25,594 nucleotides of DNA from a virus: positions 1-25,594 of the IMG/VR virus record IMGVR_UViG_3300032086_002762. One strand, written 5' to 3'. Made by a program: the position numbers and the translations under genes. The notes beneath the pieces are model-generated. The model searched no databases. It was not told the origin of the DNA and saw only the letters and a program-made list of their open reading frames with translations. Positions 1 through 7,875 of this stretch are shown in pieces. How positions within the stretch are numbered: the stretch's first letter is position 1; each line of letters begins with the position of its first letter.

Positions 1-2
1 AT

Positions 3-1211
3 CATTATCGTATGTTGTTTTCTACAAAAGAGTTTACGTTTGCGCAAAGAGAGCGCAAGATTACTGTATACACAGATGTGACTGTAGAAGCTACAGGTTC
101 ATATAGTATTGTGACAGGATTGACAACGATTACAGCAGCATTGGGTGTACCAAGATGGGCAGAAGGAAATGTTGTAGAGATAGATGGTACAGAGTATGAT
201 GTATTGTATAATGAACCCGCTAATGATACACAGTGTTATATTATCGGGAATGTAGCTTTTGGTACTCCACAGTCGATACGATTTAAAAATAGATTTATTC
301 GTTTGCCTACAGATTGCATTGCGCTTCTTCAAGTTGGCAGAAGATCTATGGAGATTGCTCCCACAGATGTAGGTAGATTTATTCCTCTTACAAGATACGA
401 AGATGAGTATTACAATCTTCCTTTAGATGAGGTAAACATACCAAACTATTGGGTAATACAAGATGACTTTATGTTGACTGCTCCCAATGCGGCGCCATCG
501 GTAGCAGCTTTTACTACAGCTACACCAGGTTTTGGGATTCGTACTGTACGAGTAGCGCAAACATATTTAAAGTGGCAAAAGAATGGAGAAGTATTTGAGG
601 TTGAGTCAGGTTTGTCTGCATTTTCTGATCCGATTACATTACAAGATGATGAGATTTTGAATGTATCTTTTCCTGCATTGCCTGATTCGAAACCATATGC
701 CAGACGTATTTACATTGTAGATGCAAGTGATACTCCTACATTTGATGGAGTATACAGAGTGATGGAAGTAGATCCCAATTTTTCTTCTACACAAACAGTA
801 TTATTTACATTGGAAAGTTTTGAAAATGGTACGTTTGTTTTGGAGAATAATCGATATGAATACCCAGAAGGATATAGACAACAACTCCGATTGTACCCGA
901 GACAAAATGAGGACTTCCAACTATCTTGTCGGTACATTTATATTCCTCCACGATTGCAAGAAGAAACCGACACACCAGAACTTCCTACAAGTCATCATCT
1001 TGTATTGGCATATGCTTGTTTGATGGATGTACTTACAAAGCATGACAACAACACGCTTGCAGGAATATATAGACGAAAGTATGAAGCTGAAGTTGTAAAG
1101 CTGGAACAAAGATTTCTTACACAAAAGCCTCGTAGATTTGTCAAAGGATTTATGAAAGAGAGTGGTGTTGATACTGTACCGATGTGGACTCCATTGAGAC
1201 GAATACCATGA
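3..1211 (+). CDS. Head-tail adaptor / connector-like protein (5'-truncated by window edge)
   Basis: This is probably the head-to-tail adaptor that joins portal to tail (P22 gp4 / T7 gp11 type). The reading frame stays open to the left edge. The first ATG is at 12, with no ribosome site in the 11 bases before it. The visible N-terminus starts directly at strands of the type that follow the N-terminal helices in such adaptors, so I infer the true start lies upstream. A beta-rich middle is followed by a C-terminal part of the adaptor type: the pattern RLYPRQNEDFQLSCRYIYIP, then PPRLQEETDTPELPTSHH and a helix containing ACLMDVLTKHDN. In this family that section packs as a helical bundle around the portal. 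The stop overlaps the next start (ATGA). The next gene looks like a tail nozzle, which fits this role. Family assignment comes from pattern recall and is not verified by search. Confidence 0.7.
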   Translation, partial: HYRMLFSTKEFTFAQRERKITVYTDVTVEATGSYSIVTGLTTITAALGVPRWAEGNVVEIDGTEYDVLYNEPANDTQCYIIGNVAFGTPQSIRFKNRFIRLPTDCIALLQVGRRSMEIAPTDVGRFIPLTRYEDEYYNLPLDEVNIPNYWVIQDDFMLTAPNAAPSVAAFTTATPGFGIRTVRVAQTYLKWQKNGEVFEVESGLSAFSDPITLQDDEILNVSFPALPDSKPYARRIYIVDASDTPTFDGVYRVMEVDPNFSSTQTVLFTLESFENGTFVLENNRYEYPEGYRQQLRLYPRQNEDFQLSCRYIYIPPRLQEETDTPELPTSHHLVLAYACLMDVLTKHDNNTLAGIYRRKYEAEVVKLEQRFLTQKPRRFVKGFMKESGVDTVPMWTPLRRIP

Positions 1212-3289
1212 ATGATACCAATACAAAAGTTGATGTACTGAAAGGACAGTTTGAGAACTATCCACAACCAGCTGACTCTTTGATGGAGTTAATAAATTGG
1301 GAGGTTGATCAGTATACAGGAGGATGGACTAATAAGATTGGCTACGAAATGTACAATACAGGTAGCAGTACATTCCAACCTTTTGTATTGAACAAAGTGG
1401 ATAGTTTGTTTTATGTACAAAGACATCAAGGCGCACAAGATTCTATTCTGTTTGAGCAAAATGGAGTTTTGTATCACTTGAACGATTTTCAAAGCACATT
1501 ACAAATAGAAGCATTGTCTACAAATAGAACTGTACCTTTATCTTCAGAAGTAGGTACACAGTATTGTCAAGTTGGTAGATTTATTTTGTATGCTAATGGA
1601 TATGACAGACCAAGCAAAAGCACATTGTGGCCGATTACATCATATGTTTTGTCGAACTATCTTATTGAATATCCATTGGGATTTGATTCTCTTCCTCCGG
1701 CTCCTGTAGTTTGGAATGTAGAAATGGATCCTACACAAACAGCATCAGGAAATAATAGTGTGTCTATTTGGTTTTTGACTGATGATGAAAGTCAAAAAGG
1801 TTTAGGGAATGCTACAGAAAATGCAGAAAATAAATATAAGTATAAGATTACTTTTGTAAACCATGCAGGAGCTGAATCTCCTATTAGTACAGAAAGCAAT
1901 ACAGTATTGTGGACTATTGGAGCTTTATTTAAGTTTCGTTTTGCTTTGGCAGTAGAAATTCCTATTGGCAATAATGATGTGATTGCTCGTAGGATTTACC
2001 GTACAAAAAACTTTGCAGATAATACAGGGAATGATGGAGATACATATTATTTTGTAGCAGAGGTCCCCAACAATAAAGATGATTTTTTTATAGATGATTT
2101 GCCTGATTCAGGATTGGGAAGTGAAGCTCCTAATGATTCTGATAGTATTCCATTTCCATCTATGAGATGTAGATACTTTGGTTTGTATAAAGATTGTTTG
2201 TTTATTGATGGTGGTAGAGATAATGATTTGACATTGTTTTATAGCTATCCAGCACAACCAGATAGGTTTACAGCCTTGTCATTTATTACGTTGGCTCATC
2301 GACAAGGCGGAGGACTTACAGGATTATTTTCATATTTTAATCACATGTTGATCTTCCGCGAATATAGTATTGACATTGTTCGTGGTGATTTTCCGAACTT
2401 TCGTGCAACGAATCTTACACAGTACATTGGTACTACAGCAACCAATAGCATTATAGCTGTAGAAGGATTAGGCATTGTATTTCTTTCGTATGATGGAATC
2501 TACAGAGTCAATATAAATTTGGACTACAGTGATCCTAATGTGGAAAACATTACTCCACATTTACGAGATACATTTGAGCGTATAAATAAAGATGCGTTGA
2601 CAAAAGCTACAGCAGTATATAGTAAGAAACGAAGAGAGTATATTGTACATTTTCCTATTGATGGAAGTCCTGTAAATAACTATGGTCTTGTGTATCATAC
2701 AGATAAAGGTTCGTGGTCAGTGCGTGAAAACATTCCTGTTGGTCATTTTATTGTGAATGCAGGTGGAGATGTTTTGTTTGGGATGAATGATGATGCGCTT
2801 ACAACCAATGATGAACATGGTCTTATGGTATTATCTCGTAAACGTACAGCTGGTTCTACAGTGATTGCAGATGTAATGACAGACAATGCGCCATTGACTT
2901 CTACAATGCGTTCGGCTTGGTTGGATTTGGGAGATCCCTCAGTAAAGAAGAAGATTCATAGTGTGTATCTTTTTATTGCTACAGGAGGAGACCAGGATAT
3001 TTCTCTTTATTACTATATGGATTTTGATTACAACAATGAAGAACAAACATTGGCATTGCGTCAACAGCGTCCAGACTTTGCAGATCAAAATGTATATGAC
3101 AAAGTATTTTTGGATGATGAAAAGTATTGGGAAGAACCTTTGGTCACAACAATACGATATGATGTACATAGTTCTGCATGTTCGTATTTTCAATGGAGAA
3201 TCAGTACACAGGCAGATGTTCATGTGATAGGATATGCCATAGACTTTACAACATCAGGTATGAGAGTCATACAAGGTAAAAAGCTATGA
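1208..3289 (+). CDS. Tail nozzle / tail-tube B-like protein (T7 gp12 / P22 gp10 type)
   Basis: The product is 693 aa if it starts at 1208, where ATGA overlaps the adaptor stop. An in-frame ATG at 1184 would add eight residues but is less likely, because coupled ATGA starts recur downstream. The N-terminus (VDVLKGQFENYPQPADSLME) and the middle carry patterns usual in podovirus nozzle/stabilisation proteins: a GLYKDCLFIDGG strand, a FYSYPAQPDRF segment, then LTGLFSYFNHMLIF and GIVFLSYDGIYRVN. These look like repeated beta-propeller blades. In the virion such a protein forms the distal tube through which DNA exits. The length is near that of T7 gp12 (about 790 aa). I see no enzymatic motif. Role rests on motif style plus gene order after the adaptor. 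Confidence 0.7.
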   Translation: MNDTNTKVDVLKGQFENYPQPADSLMELINWEVDQYTGGWTNKIGYEMYNTGSSTFQPFVLNKVDSLFYVQRHQGAQDSILFEQNGVLYHLNDFQSTLQIEALSTNRTVPLSSEVGTQYCQVGRFILYANGYDRPSKSTLWPITSYVLSNYLIEYPLGFDSLPPAPVVWNVEMDPTQTASGNNSVSIWFLTDDESQKGLGNATENAENKYKYKITFVNHAGAESPISTESNTVLWTIGALFKFRFALAVEIPIGNNDVIARRIYRTKNFADNTGNDGDTYYFVAEVPNNKDDFFIDDLPDSGLGSEAPNDSDSIPFPSMRCRYFGLYKDCLFIDGGRDNDLTLFYSYPAQPDRFTALSFITLAHRQGGGLTGLFSYFNHMLIFREYSIDIVRGDFPNFRATNLTQYIGTTATNSIIAVEGLGIVFLSYDGIYRVNINLDYSDPNVENITPHLRDTFERINKDALTKATAVYSKKRREYIVHFPIDGSPVNNYGLVYHTDKGSWSVRENIPVGHFIVNAGGDVLFGMNDDALTTNDEHGLMVLSRKRTAGSTVIADVMTDNAPLTSTMRSAWLDLGDPSVKKKIHSVYLFIATGGDQDISLYYYMDFDYNNEEQTLALRQQRPDFADQNVYDKVFLDDEKYWEEPLVTTIRYDVHSSACSYFQWRISTQADVHVIGYAIDFTTSGMRVIQGKKL

Positions 3290-3897
3290 GCAAGAAGTGG
3301 ACTGAAGCATATCCAAGAGACAATGCGATTGCAGACTATAAGGAGTTTAATCGCGGGTACAACGCATTTAAAAGTTCTTTTAATGGTGGCATTGATAGAA
3401 CAATGACTCCTTCTAATGCTTTTGATAGAGATGAAGTTAAGACTCGTGCATTTCATGCAATGGCTATATTGCGCAGAGAAGATATGGAAGTACTTGAAGA
3501 TTCATCCACAGGTGCTACGATTGGAGATTTTCGAGGGCTTTCGTATAATACATACAATGGTGGATGGGTGACTGTAGATGAGATTGATTTGACTATCTTT
3601 AAAGATGGAATGCTACATTGGGAGTTTTCATCTCATGTATACAACAATACATATTATGCCGAGAATCCAAAGTCTGTATCAATACGTTTGATGTTTGATG
3701 GTGTGGAGGTATGTTCAGCATATAAACTTCCAGAACCGATTTCTACATTTCGTATGGTTTGTGATTTTCCGATTACAGCATCTCCTAATAAGGCAGTAAT
3801 ACAAGCGCGTTCTGTATCGGCAAGTGATACAGAGAATCAGAAATGTTTGTTTTCGTTATTGGCAATGCAACATTTATTTATAGGTAGGTGGAGATGA
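3286..3897 (+). CDS. Putative tail-appendage protein 1 (unknown function)
   Basis: A 203-aa protein that I do not recognise as a named family. The start at 3286 overlaps the nozzle stop (ATGA). The N-terminal 60 residues (KWTEAYPRDNAIADYKEFNR, then a Phe/Asn-rich stretch and GGIDR) look like an attachment segment. The C-terminal half is beta-rich (DEIDLTIFKDGMLHWEFSSH, VSIRLMFDGVEVCSAYKLPE), as in jelly-roll virion decoration or spike domains. It is the first of three consecutive genes of similar size and style, all joined by ATGA overlaps, between the nozzle and the ejection proteins. That position suggests a tail accessory or receptor-contact role, which is inference. No catalytic motif is visible. 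Confidence 0.6.
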   Translation: MSKKWTEAYPRDNAIADYKEFNRGYNAFKSSFNGGIDRTMTPSNAFDRDEVKTRAFHAMAILRREDMEVLEDSSTGATIGDFRGLSYNTYNGGWVTVDEIDLTIFKDGMLHWEFSSHVYNNTYYAENPKSVSIRLMFDGVEVCSAYKLPEPISTFRMVCDFPITASPNKAVIQARSVSASDTENQKCLFSLLAMQHLFIGRWR

Positions 3898-4712
3898 GTA
3901 GAATCACAAATAATAATCCTCCCCAACGAGGCCAAAAGCTTACAAGCACAGATTTGAACCAAGTCTTTACAGATGTAAACAATGCATTTCCTATGGATGG
4001 AGACAATGTTCGGAATGAAGGAATCGATCAACCTGCATTTAATCTTGCAGGCACATCGGGAAAGTCTGGTATTATATTGATTGCAGCAGATGATGATGAA
4101 ACATCAACACCAACAGTTGTAAATGCCAATACTGCTTCTGTTCCTCCATTTGATGTACCTGTAGCAATACAAACCTGGAGTACAGGTATTGTACCATTTA
4201 ATGAAGATAAGATAATACGAGTGTATTGGCAGTTTGAAAATGAGATTTTTGGAAGCGCAGCACAACCTATTACAGCAGACACAAATGCTACAGCATGGGC
4301 TGTATGGTTAGAGTGGCAGTTATCAAGTGGAGGAGCATGGAATCCTGTACCATTTCAAAGTGATTTTGAAGATATTCTTGTTTCTCCAGCTATATATGGT
4401 GCATCGACATTAAATACTTATGGATGTACGATTGTGAATCATGTATATATACATCAAAAGTCAGGGACAACAGAATACGATTTTCCTCCTGATAGGACAA
4501 AGTATGGATCTTGGTGGTTTCAAGCAGACCAAGATTATACTATTTATGGTTTACGGTTAATGTGTAGAGGATTGATACAAAATTTTTATAACTCTACTCC
4601 TGTGAATCCTCCTGCGTCAAATGCTTGGAAACTTGTATTGTCTCCTGTATCTACACATCAGATTATAGTTAATGCAAGTCAGATGGCATATATGATAATG
4701 GAGGAACAATGA
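3894..4712 (+). CDS. Putative tail-appendage protein 2 (unknown function)
   Basis: A 272-aa protein. I chose the ATG at 3894 because it overlaps the previous stop as ATGA and is preceded by a purine-rich AGGTAGGTGGAG. An in-frame GTG at 3888 would lie inside that sequence. The N-terminal segment PQRGQKLTSTDLNQVFTDVN, followed by DGDNVRNEGID, is of the kind seen at the base of phage fibre and spike proteins, where an N-terminal module anchors a trimer to the tail. The rest is beta-rich with many Trp, Asn and Thr (WAVWLEWQLSSGGAWNPVPF), suggesting an exposed jelly-roll-like domain. It shares position and size with its two neighbours and may be distantly related to them. The virion location is inferred from context. 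Confidence 0.6.
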   Translation: MSRITNNNPPQRGQKLTSTDLNQVFTDVNNAFPMDGDNVRNEGIDQPAFNLAGTSGKSGIILIAADDDETSTPTVVNANTASVPPFDVPVAIQTWSTGIVPFNEDKIIRVYWQFENEIFGSAAQPITADTNATAWAVWLEWQLSSGGAWNPVPFQSDFEDILVSPAIYGASTLNTYGCTIVNHVYIHQKSGTTEYDFPPDRTKYGSWWFQADQDYTIYGLRLMCRGLIQNFYNSTPVNPPASNAWKLVLSPVSTHQIIVNASQMAYMIMEEQ

Positions 4713-5365
4713 GTATATTATTTCCCAAGACATGGACTGCTGAAAAACTACAAGCACAAGATGTACGAAACAATCTTGATGCAATGCAAGAGAAGCAACA
4801 TAAACTAGGTAGTTTGGATTTTCAGTTGGCTACAGCATGGATTGACACACATCATATAATGCAAGGTAGGTATTCTTCTACAGAGAATCTTGCTACAAAT
4901 GTGAGTGGAGTATTTGGTGGTAGAAACAATGGCGCATTTTTTAATCGTACATCATACTGTACTCGTTGGATAAGTAAAGGTACAGCAGGGAATACTCGTA
5001 AAATATACATTCCATACACAAATATAACGTTTGATATACTTCGCCCATGCACATTGTTTTTTCAATGGCATATGATACATCAATCAAAAACAGATGGAGA
5101 TGGGACTACAGGAACTACATTGTTGCATACAGCATTAAATGATGAACAAGTTGTAGGAAATGGTATAGACCATATTGTAGCAGAACAACCTTCTGGCTCT
5201 CCACATAATGTATTGGTTGATGGAACACGAACAACAAATGGTTTTGTATTACAAAACATACCCAATCAAGTAAAAGAATATAGTATAGGATTAACAGGTC
5301 AGTCATCCGTTGGAAAATGTATGAATGTAAGCTGGTCTGTTTCTCTTGAATGTTTTTATATGTAG
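4709..5365 (+). CDS. Putative tail-appendage protein 3 (unknown function)
   Basis: A 218-aa protein. The ATG at 4709 overlaps the upstream stop (ATGA) and follows a good GGAGG 4-8 bases earlier. The N-terminus MSILFPKTWTAEKLQAQDVR, then NNLDAMQEKQHKL, parallels the 'K-L-x-x-x-D-(L/V)-N' anchor of the preceding protein. Here it is followed by a beta-rich body with WIDTHHIMQGRYSSTENLAT and ECFYM at the C-terminus. I infer a tail decoration or fibre-type virion protein made in fixed ratio with its neighbours through translational coupling. No enzyme or sugar-binding motif is recognisable, and the family is unknown to me. The next gene starts nine bases after its stop, with the Shine-Dalgarno AGGAG overlapping the TAG. 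Confidence 0.6.
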   Translation: MSILFPKTWTAEKLQAQDVRNNLDAMQEKQHKLGSLDFQLATAWIDTHHIMQGRYSSTENLATNVSGVFGGRNNGAFFNRTSYCTRWISKGTAGNTRKIYIPYTNITFDILRPCTLFFQWHMIHQSKTDGDGTTGTTLLHTALNDEQVVGNGIDHIVAEQPSGSPHNVLVDGTRTTNGFVLQNIPNQVKEYSIGLTGQSSVGKCMNVSWSVSLECFYM

Positions 5366-5374
5366 GAGAATAAT

Positions 5375-6166
5375 ATGCCTTTAGATCCCTTTACATTATC
5401 TCTCATTGCCGGAGGTTTGAAAGCAGCAGTCCCTGGAATCATTGGTGGAATCGGACAATATGGTGCTGCACAAGATTTAAAGTTAAGTCCTAGTCAGCGT
5501 AAACGATTGTTGGAGTTGGAAAGACTTCAGGCTCGTAATGCTTTGGGTATGACAGCAGATGAACGAGAGTTGTATCGTACACAGGCAATGACTCCTGTAC
5601 AAGCGGCAGAACGAGAAGCAATGGCTCGTATGGGCGCATCCCAACAGATTGGTGATATAGGACAAGGAGCGGCATTTCGTCAACAACAAGCATTGCTTGA
5701 TACAGGGAAAGCGGCAAGAGGTCAAGTATCACAGGCAGTAGCAGAGCGTGATGCACAAGTGGCTCAACAACAAGCAGAAGAGATTGCTCGTTTACAAGAA
5801 CAACAACAACGAGTAAAGATAATGGAGCGTCAAGCAGTATTGTCTGCATTAGGTGGAATAGCAGAAGGTGGTTTGGGTGCAGTAGAACTTGGTGCAGAGA
5901 AAGCAGCAGCAAAAAAAGAATATGAAGAAACATTAGAAAAAATGGAAGGAGCGGGAAAAGTTGTAGCAGAATCAACTCGTGGTATTTTGGGCATAGGCTC
6001 TTCAGCAGGTTCTTCTATAGGTTCTTCAGTAGGAAAAGCAGCGGTAGAAAATACACGAGCTACAAATGCTTCACTTGGTGGTGATGGAAACAGAGCCGTA
6101 GAAAATATGGTATCAAATGATGAACTTGAACGTCTTATACAAATGATGCTTACACAAGGGTATTAA
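5375..6166 (+). CDS. Internal virion / ejection protein (T7 gp14-like position)
   Basis: A 263-aa protein with SD AGGAG at 5364-5368. Residues 8-35 are hydrophobic and Gly-rich (LSLIAGGLKAAVPGIIGGIG), a potential membrane-interacting segment. A Gln/Ala/Glu-rich helical centre follows (residues about 40-155, for example QQQAEEIARLQEQQQRVKIM). The C-terminus is Gly/Ser-rich (GSSAGSSIGSSVG). Small podovirus ejection proteins such as T7 gp14 have this architecture: a hydrophobic head plus amphipathic helices that insert in the outer membrane during DNA entry. It is the first of three consecutive genes of rising length (263, 568, 2330 aa), matching T7 gp14-gp15-gp16. Sequence similarity to T7 gp14 is not evident by eye, so the assignment depends on composition and order. 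Confidence 0.65.
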   Translation: MPLDPFTLSLIAGGLKAAVPGIIGGIGQYGAAQDLKLSPSQRKRLLELERLQARNALGMTADERELYRTQAMTPVQAAEREAMARMGASQQIGDIGQGAAFRQQQALLDTGKAARGQVSQAVAERDAQVAQQQAEEIARLQEQQQRVKIMERQAVLSALGGIAEGGLGAVELGAEKAAAKKEYEETLEKMEGAGKVVAESTRGILGIGSSAGSSIGSSVGKAAVENTRATNASLGGDGNRAVENMVSNDELERLIQMMLTQGY

Positions 6167-6167
6167 A

Positions 6168-7874
6168 ATGTCTTTTGAATCAGCAAGAAGAATACTTGCT
6201 TCTTATAAAGAAGGAAATGCAAATCGCATTAAGATGAGTATTGAAACAGCATACAATGAAGCATTGATGGCATATAAGTCAGAAGAGGCGGCTAGAGAAG
6301 CTGCTGTAGAAATGTTGAATATTTATCAGAAATCTTTTGATGATTATGTGAAAGAACTTTCTCGTTCTCGTAGAGATTTTATTAAGGGAGAGCGCAAAGC
6401 AGTACAAAAGTCTCTTCAAGATAGAGAGAAAGTTATTCGAAAAAATCAACTTATAGAGATACAGAATAAACGTGAAGAACGAAAAGTAAAGAATAGAAAT
6501 GCAAGGACAATGGCTCGTGATGAACAAAAACGAGCGCAATATGAGTTAGACCAAGATGCATTAAAGCTACAAGGTGCTGAGTTTGAGACTCCTGCTGCTA
6601 TGAAAAAACTAGAAGTAGATGCAAAGAACAAGGCTCGTAAAGTTGTTCTTGCTCATGATTTAATGAATAAAGGAAATATAGAGTCAGAAATGTTTTTTTT
6701 AGAGTCAGCAATCAAAAAAGGGGCAGGTGATAGTGAGATTATAGTAAGAACAGAAAATTTAATTCGCGAACTTAATAAAACTTTTCCAGAAGAATCTTTA
6801 ACAGAAACAGGATTTAGTGGTGATGAAGAAAAGTTATATCCATATCGAAAAGCAGATTTAGGTCATAGAATACAAAAAAGGCTGAAGTTTTTTCCTTTAG
6901 AACCTGAACAAAAAGATTTAACTCCTAAACAAAAAAGAGCATATAATAAAGCTGTAGAAACATTGTATACAGTTATACCTGGTGCTGAATCATCGGGGTT
7001 TTTTCAAAAAGTAGCGGATGTTTCAGAAGATGATGTAGCCCAAGCATTTCAAGACGAAGTAGCAGCACGCATGCAGCAAGATCCCAAACGCGCAAAAATG
7101 ATACGTAGACGTGCGCTTGTTTCCACACCATTGGAACCAGATTATATACCTACACCATTGGAAGAAGTTCCAGAAGAGTATGTACCTGTGGGGGCAGATG
7201 CAGGAAATTTGAGACAAGCGGCGGCTCCTGTATTTAATGCATTACGTGATGATTATCAGATAGATGCACAGGAACAAGAGCAGTTGACTCCTGAAGCGAT
7301 GGGCGCATATCGTGAGCTTCAAGACTTGGCAAGAACAAATCCGACTGTAGTCACAAGAGAGGAAGAGTTATTGTTGGATGAGTTGGCACTGCAAAGACAA
7401 CTTCGTATATTACAACAACAACAATATGTTGGAAAGATGCGTCCACAGATGCAGAGCTATGAGCAAATACAAAGACGAGCGGCACAGATTGCAGAGCCAA
7501 GCAGAGCAAAACAACAGGGACAGGTTTCTCCTTTAGACCAAAAGTATTTTGCAGTAGAACGAAAGGCTTTGGATTGGTCTGAGTTGGATGATACTCAGAT
7601 ACGAGACAAGGGAGAGCCTGAGAAGCTGGGATTGTTGTACTATCAAAAGATGTTTGATCCATCGACAAAAACATTTCGAGATGGTAAAACATACGGTGAT
7701 GTTGTATCGCAGATTGAACAACAGTTTGAGAATGATCCAGAAGGACAGCTGAGAGCGCAAGCATCTTTTGTGAGTAGAGCAATGGCAAGAGAACGTGCGG
7801 CGGCTCCATTGGTATTACCTGATGGTCAGAAGAATAAAGATTGGTTGCAAGCATTAAAAGATTTCGGAAAATAG
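6168..7874 (+). CDS. Internal virion / ejection protein, coiled-coil rich (T7 gp15-like position)
   Basis: A 568-aa protein starting one base after the previous stop, with AAGGG about 9 bases upstream. Residues about 40-150 are strongly charged and helical (ERKAVQKSLQDREKVIRKNQ, then EIQNKREERKVKNRN), a long coiled-coil signature. The C-terminal half is Gln/Glu/Arg-rich with helical segments (LLLDELALQRQLRILQQQQY). No membrane segment or enzyme motif is visible. In T7-like phages the middle ejection protein assembles with the largest one into the periplasmic DNA conduit. Position and composition fit that role, but this is inference. The gene is followed after one base by the 2330-aa gene, so the two are almost certainly co-translated. 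Confidence 0.6.
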   Translation: MSFESARRILASYKEGNANRIKMSIETAYNEALMAYKSEEAAREAAVEMLNIYQKSFDDYVKELSRSRRDFIKGERKAVQKSLQDREKVIRKNQLIEIQNKREERKVKNRNARTMARDEQKRAQYELDQDALKLQGAEFETPAAMKKLEVDAKNKARKVVLAHDLMNKGNIESEMFFLESAIKKGAGDSEIIVRTENLIRELNKTFPEESLTETGFSGDEEKLYPYRKADLGHRIQKRLKFFPLEPEQKDLTPKQKRAYNKAVETLYTVIPGAESSGFFQKVADVSEDDVAQAFQDEVAARMQQDPKRAKMIRRRALVSTPLEPDYIPTPLEEVPEEYVPVGADAGNLRQAAAPVFNALRDDYQIDAQEQEQLTPEAMGAYRELQDLARTNPTVVTREEELLLDELALQRQLRILQQQQYVGKMRPQMQSYEQIQRRAAQIAEPSRAKQQGQVSPLDQKYFAVERKALDWSELDDTQIRDKGEPEKLGLLYYQKMFDPSTKTFRDGKTYGDVVSQIEQQFENDPEGQLRAQASFVSRAMARERAAAPLVLPDGQKNKDWLQALKDFGK

Positions 7875-7875
7875 T

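Noticed and set aside
5490-5975. Minus-strand frame of 161 aa, very Leu-rich, membrane-like
   Set aside because: Antisense shadow of the Gln/Ala/Glu-rich 263-aa gene; the Leu/Val runs are the complement of CAA/GCA codons.
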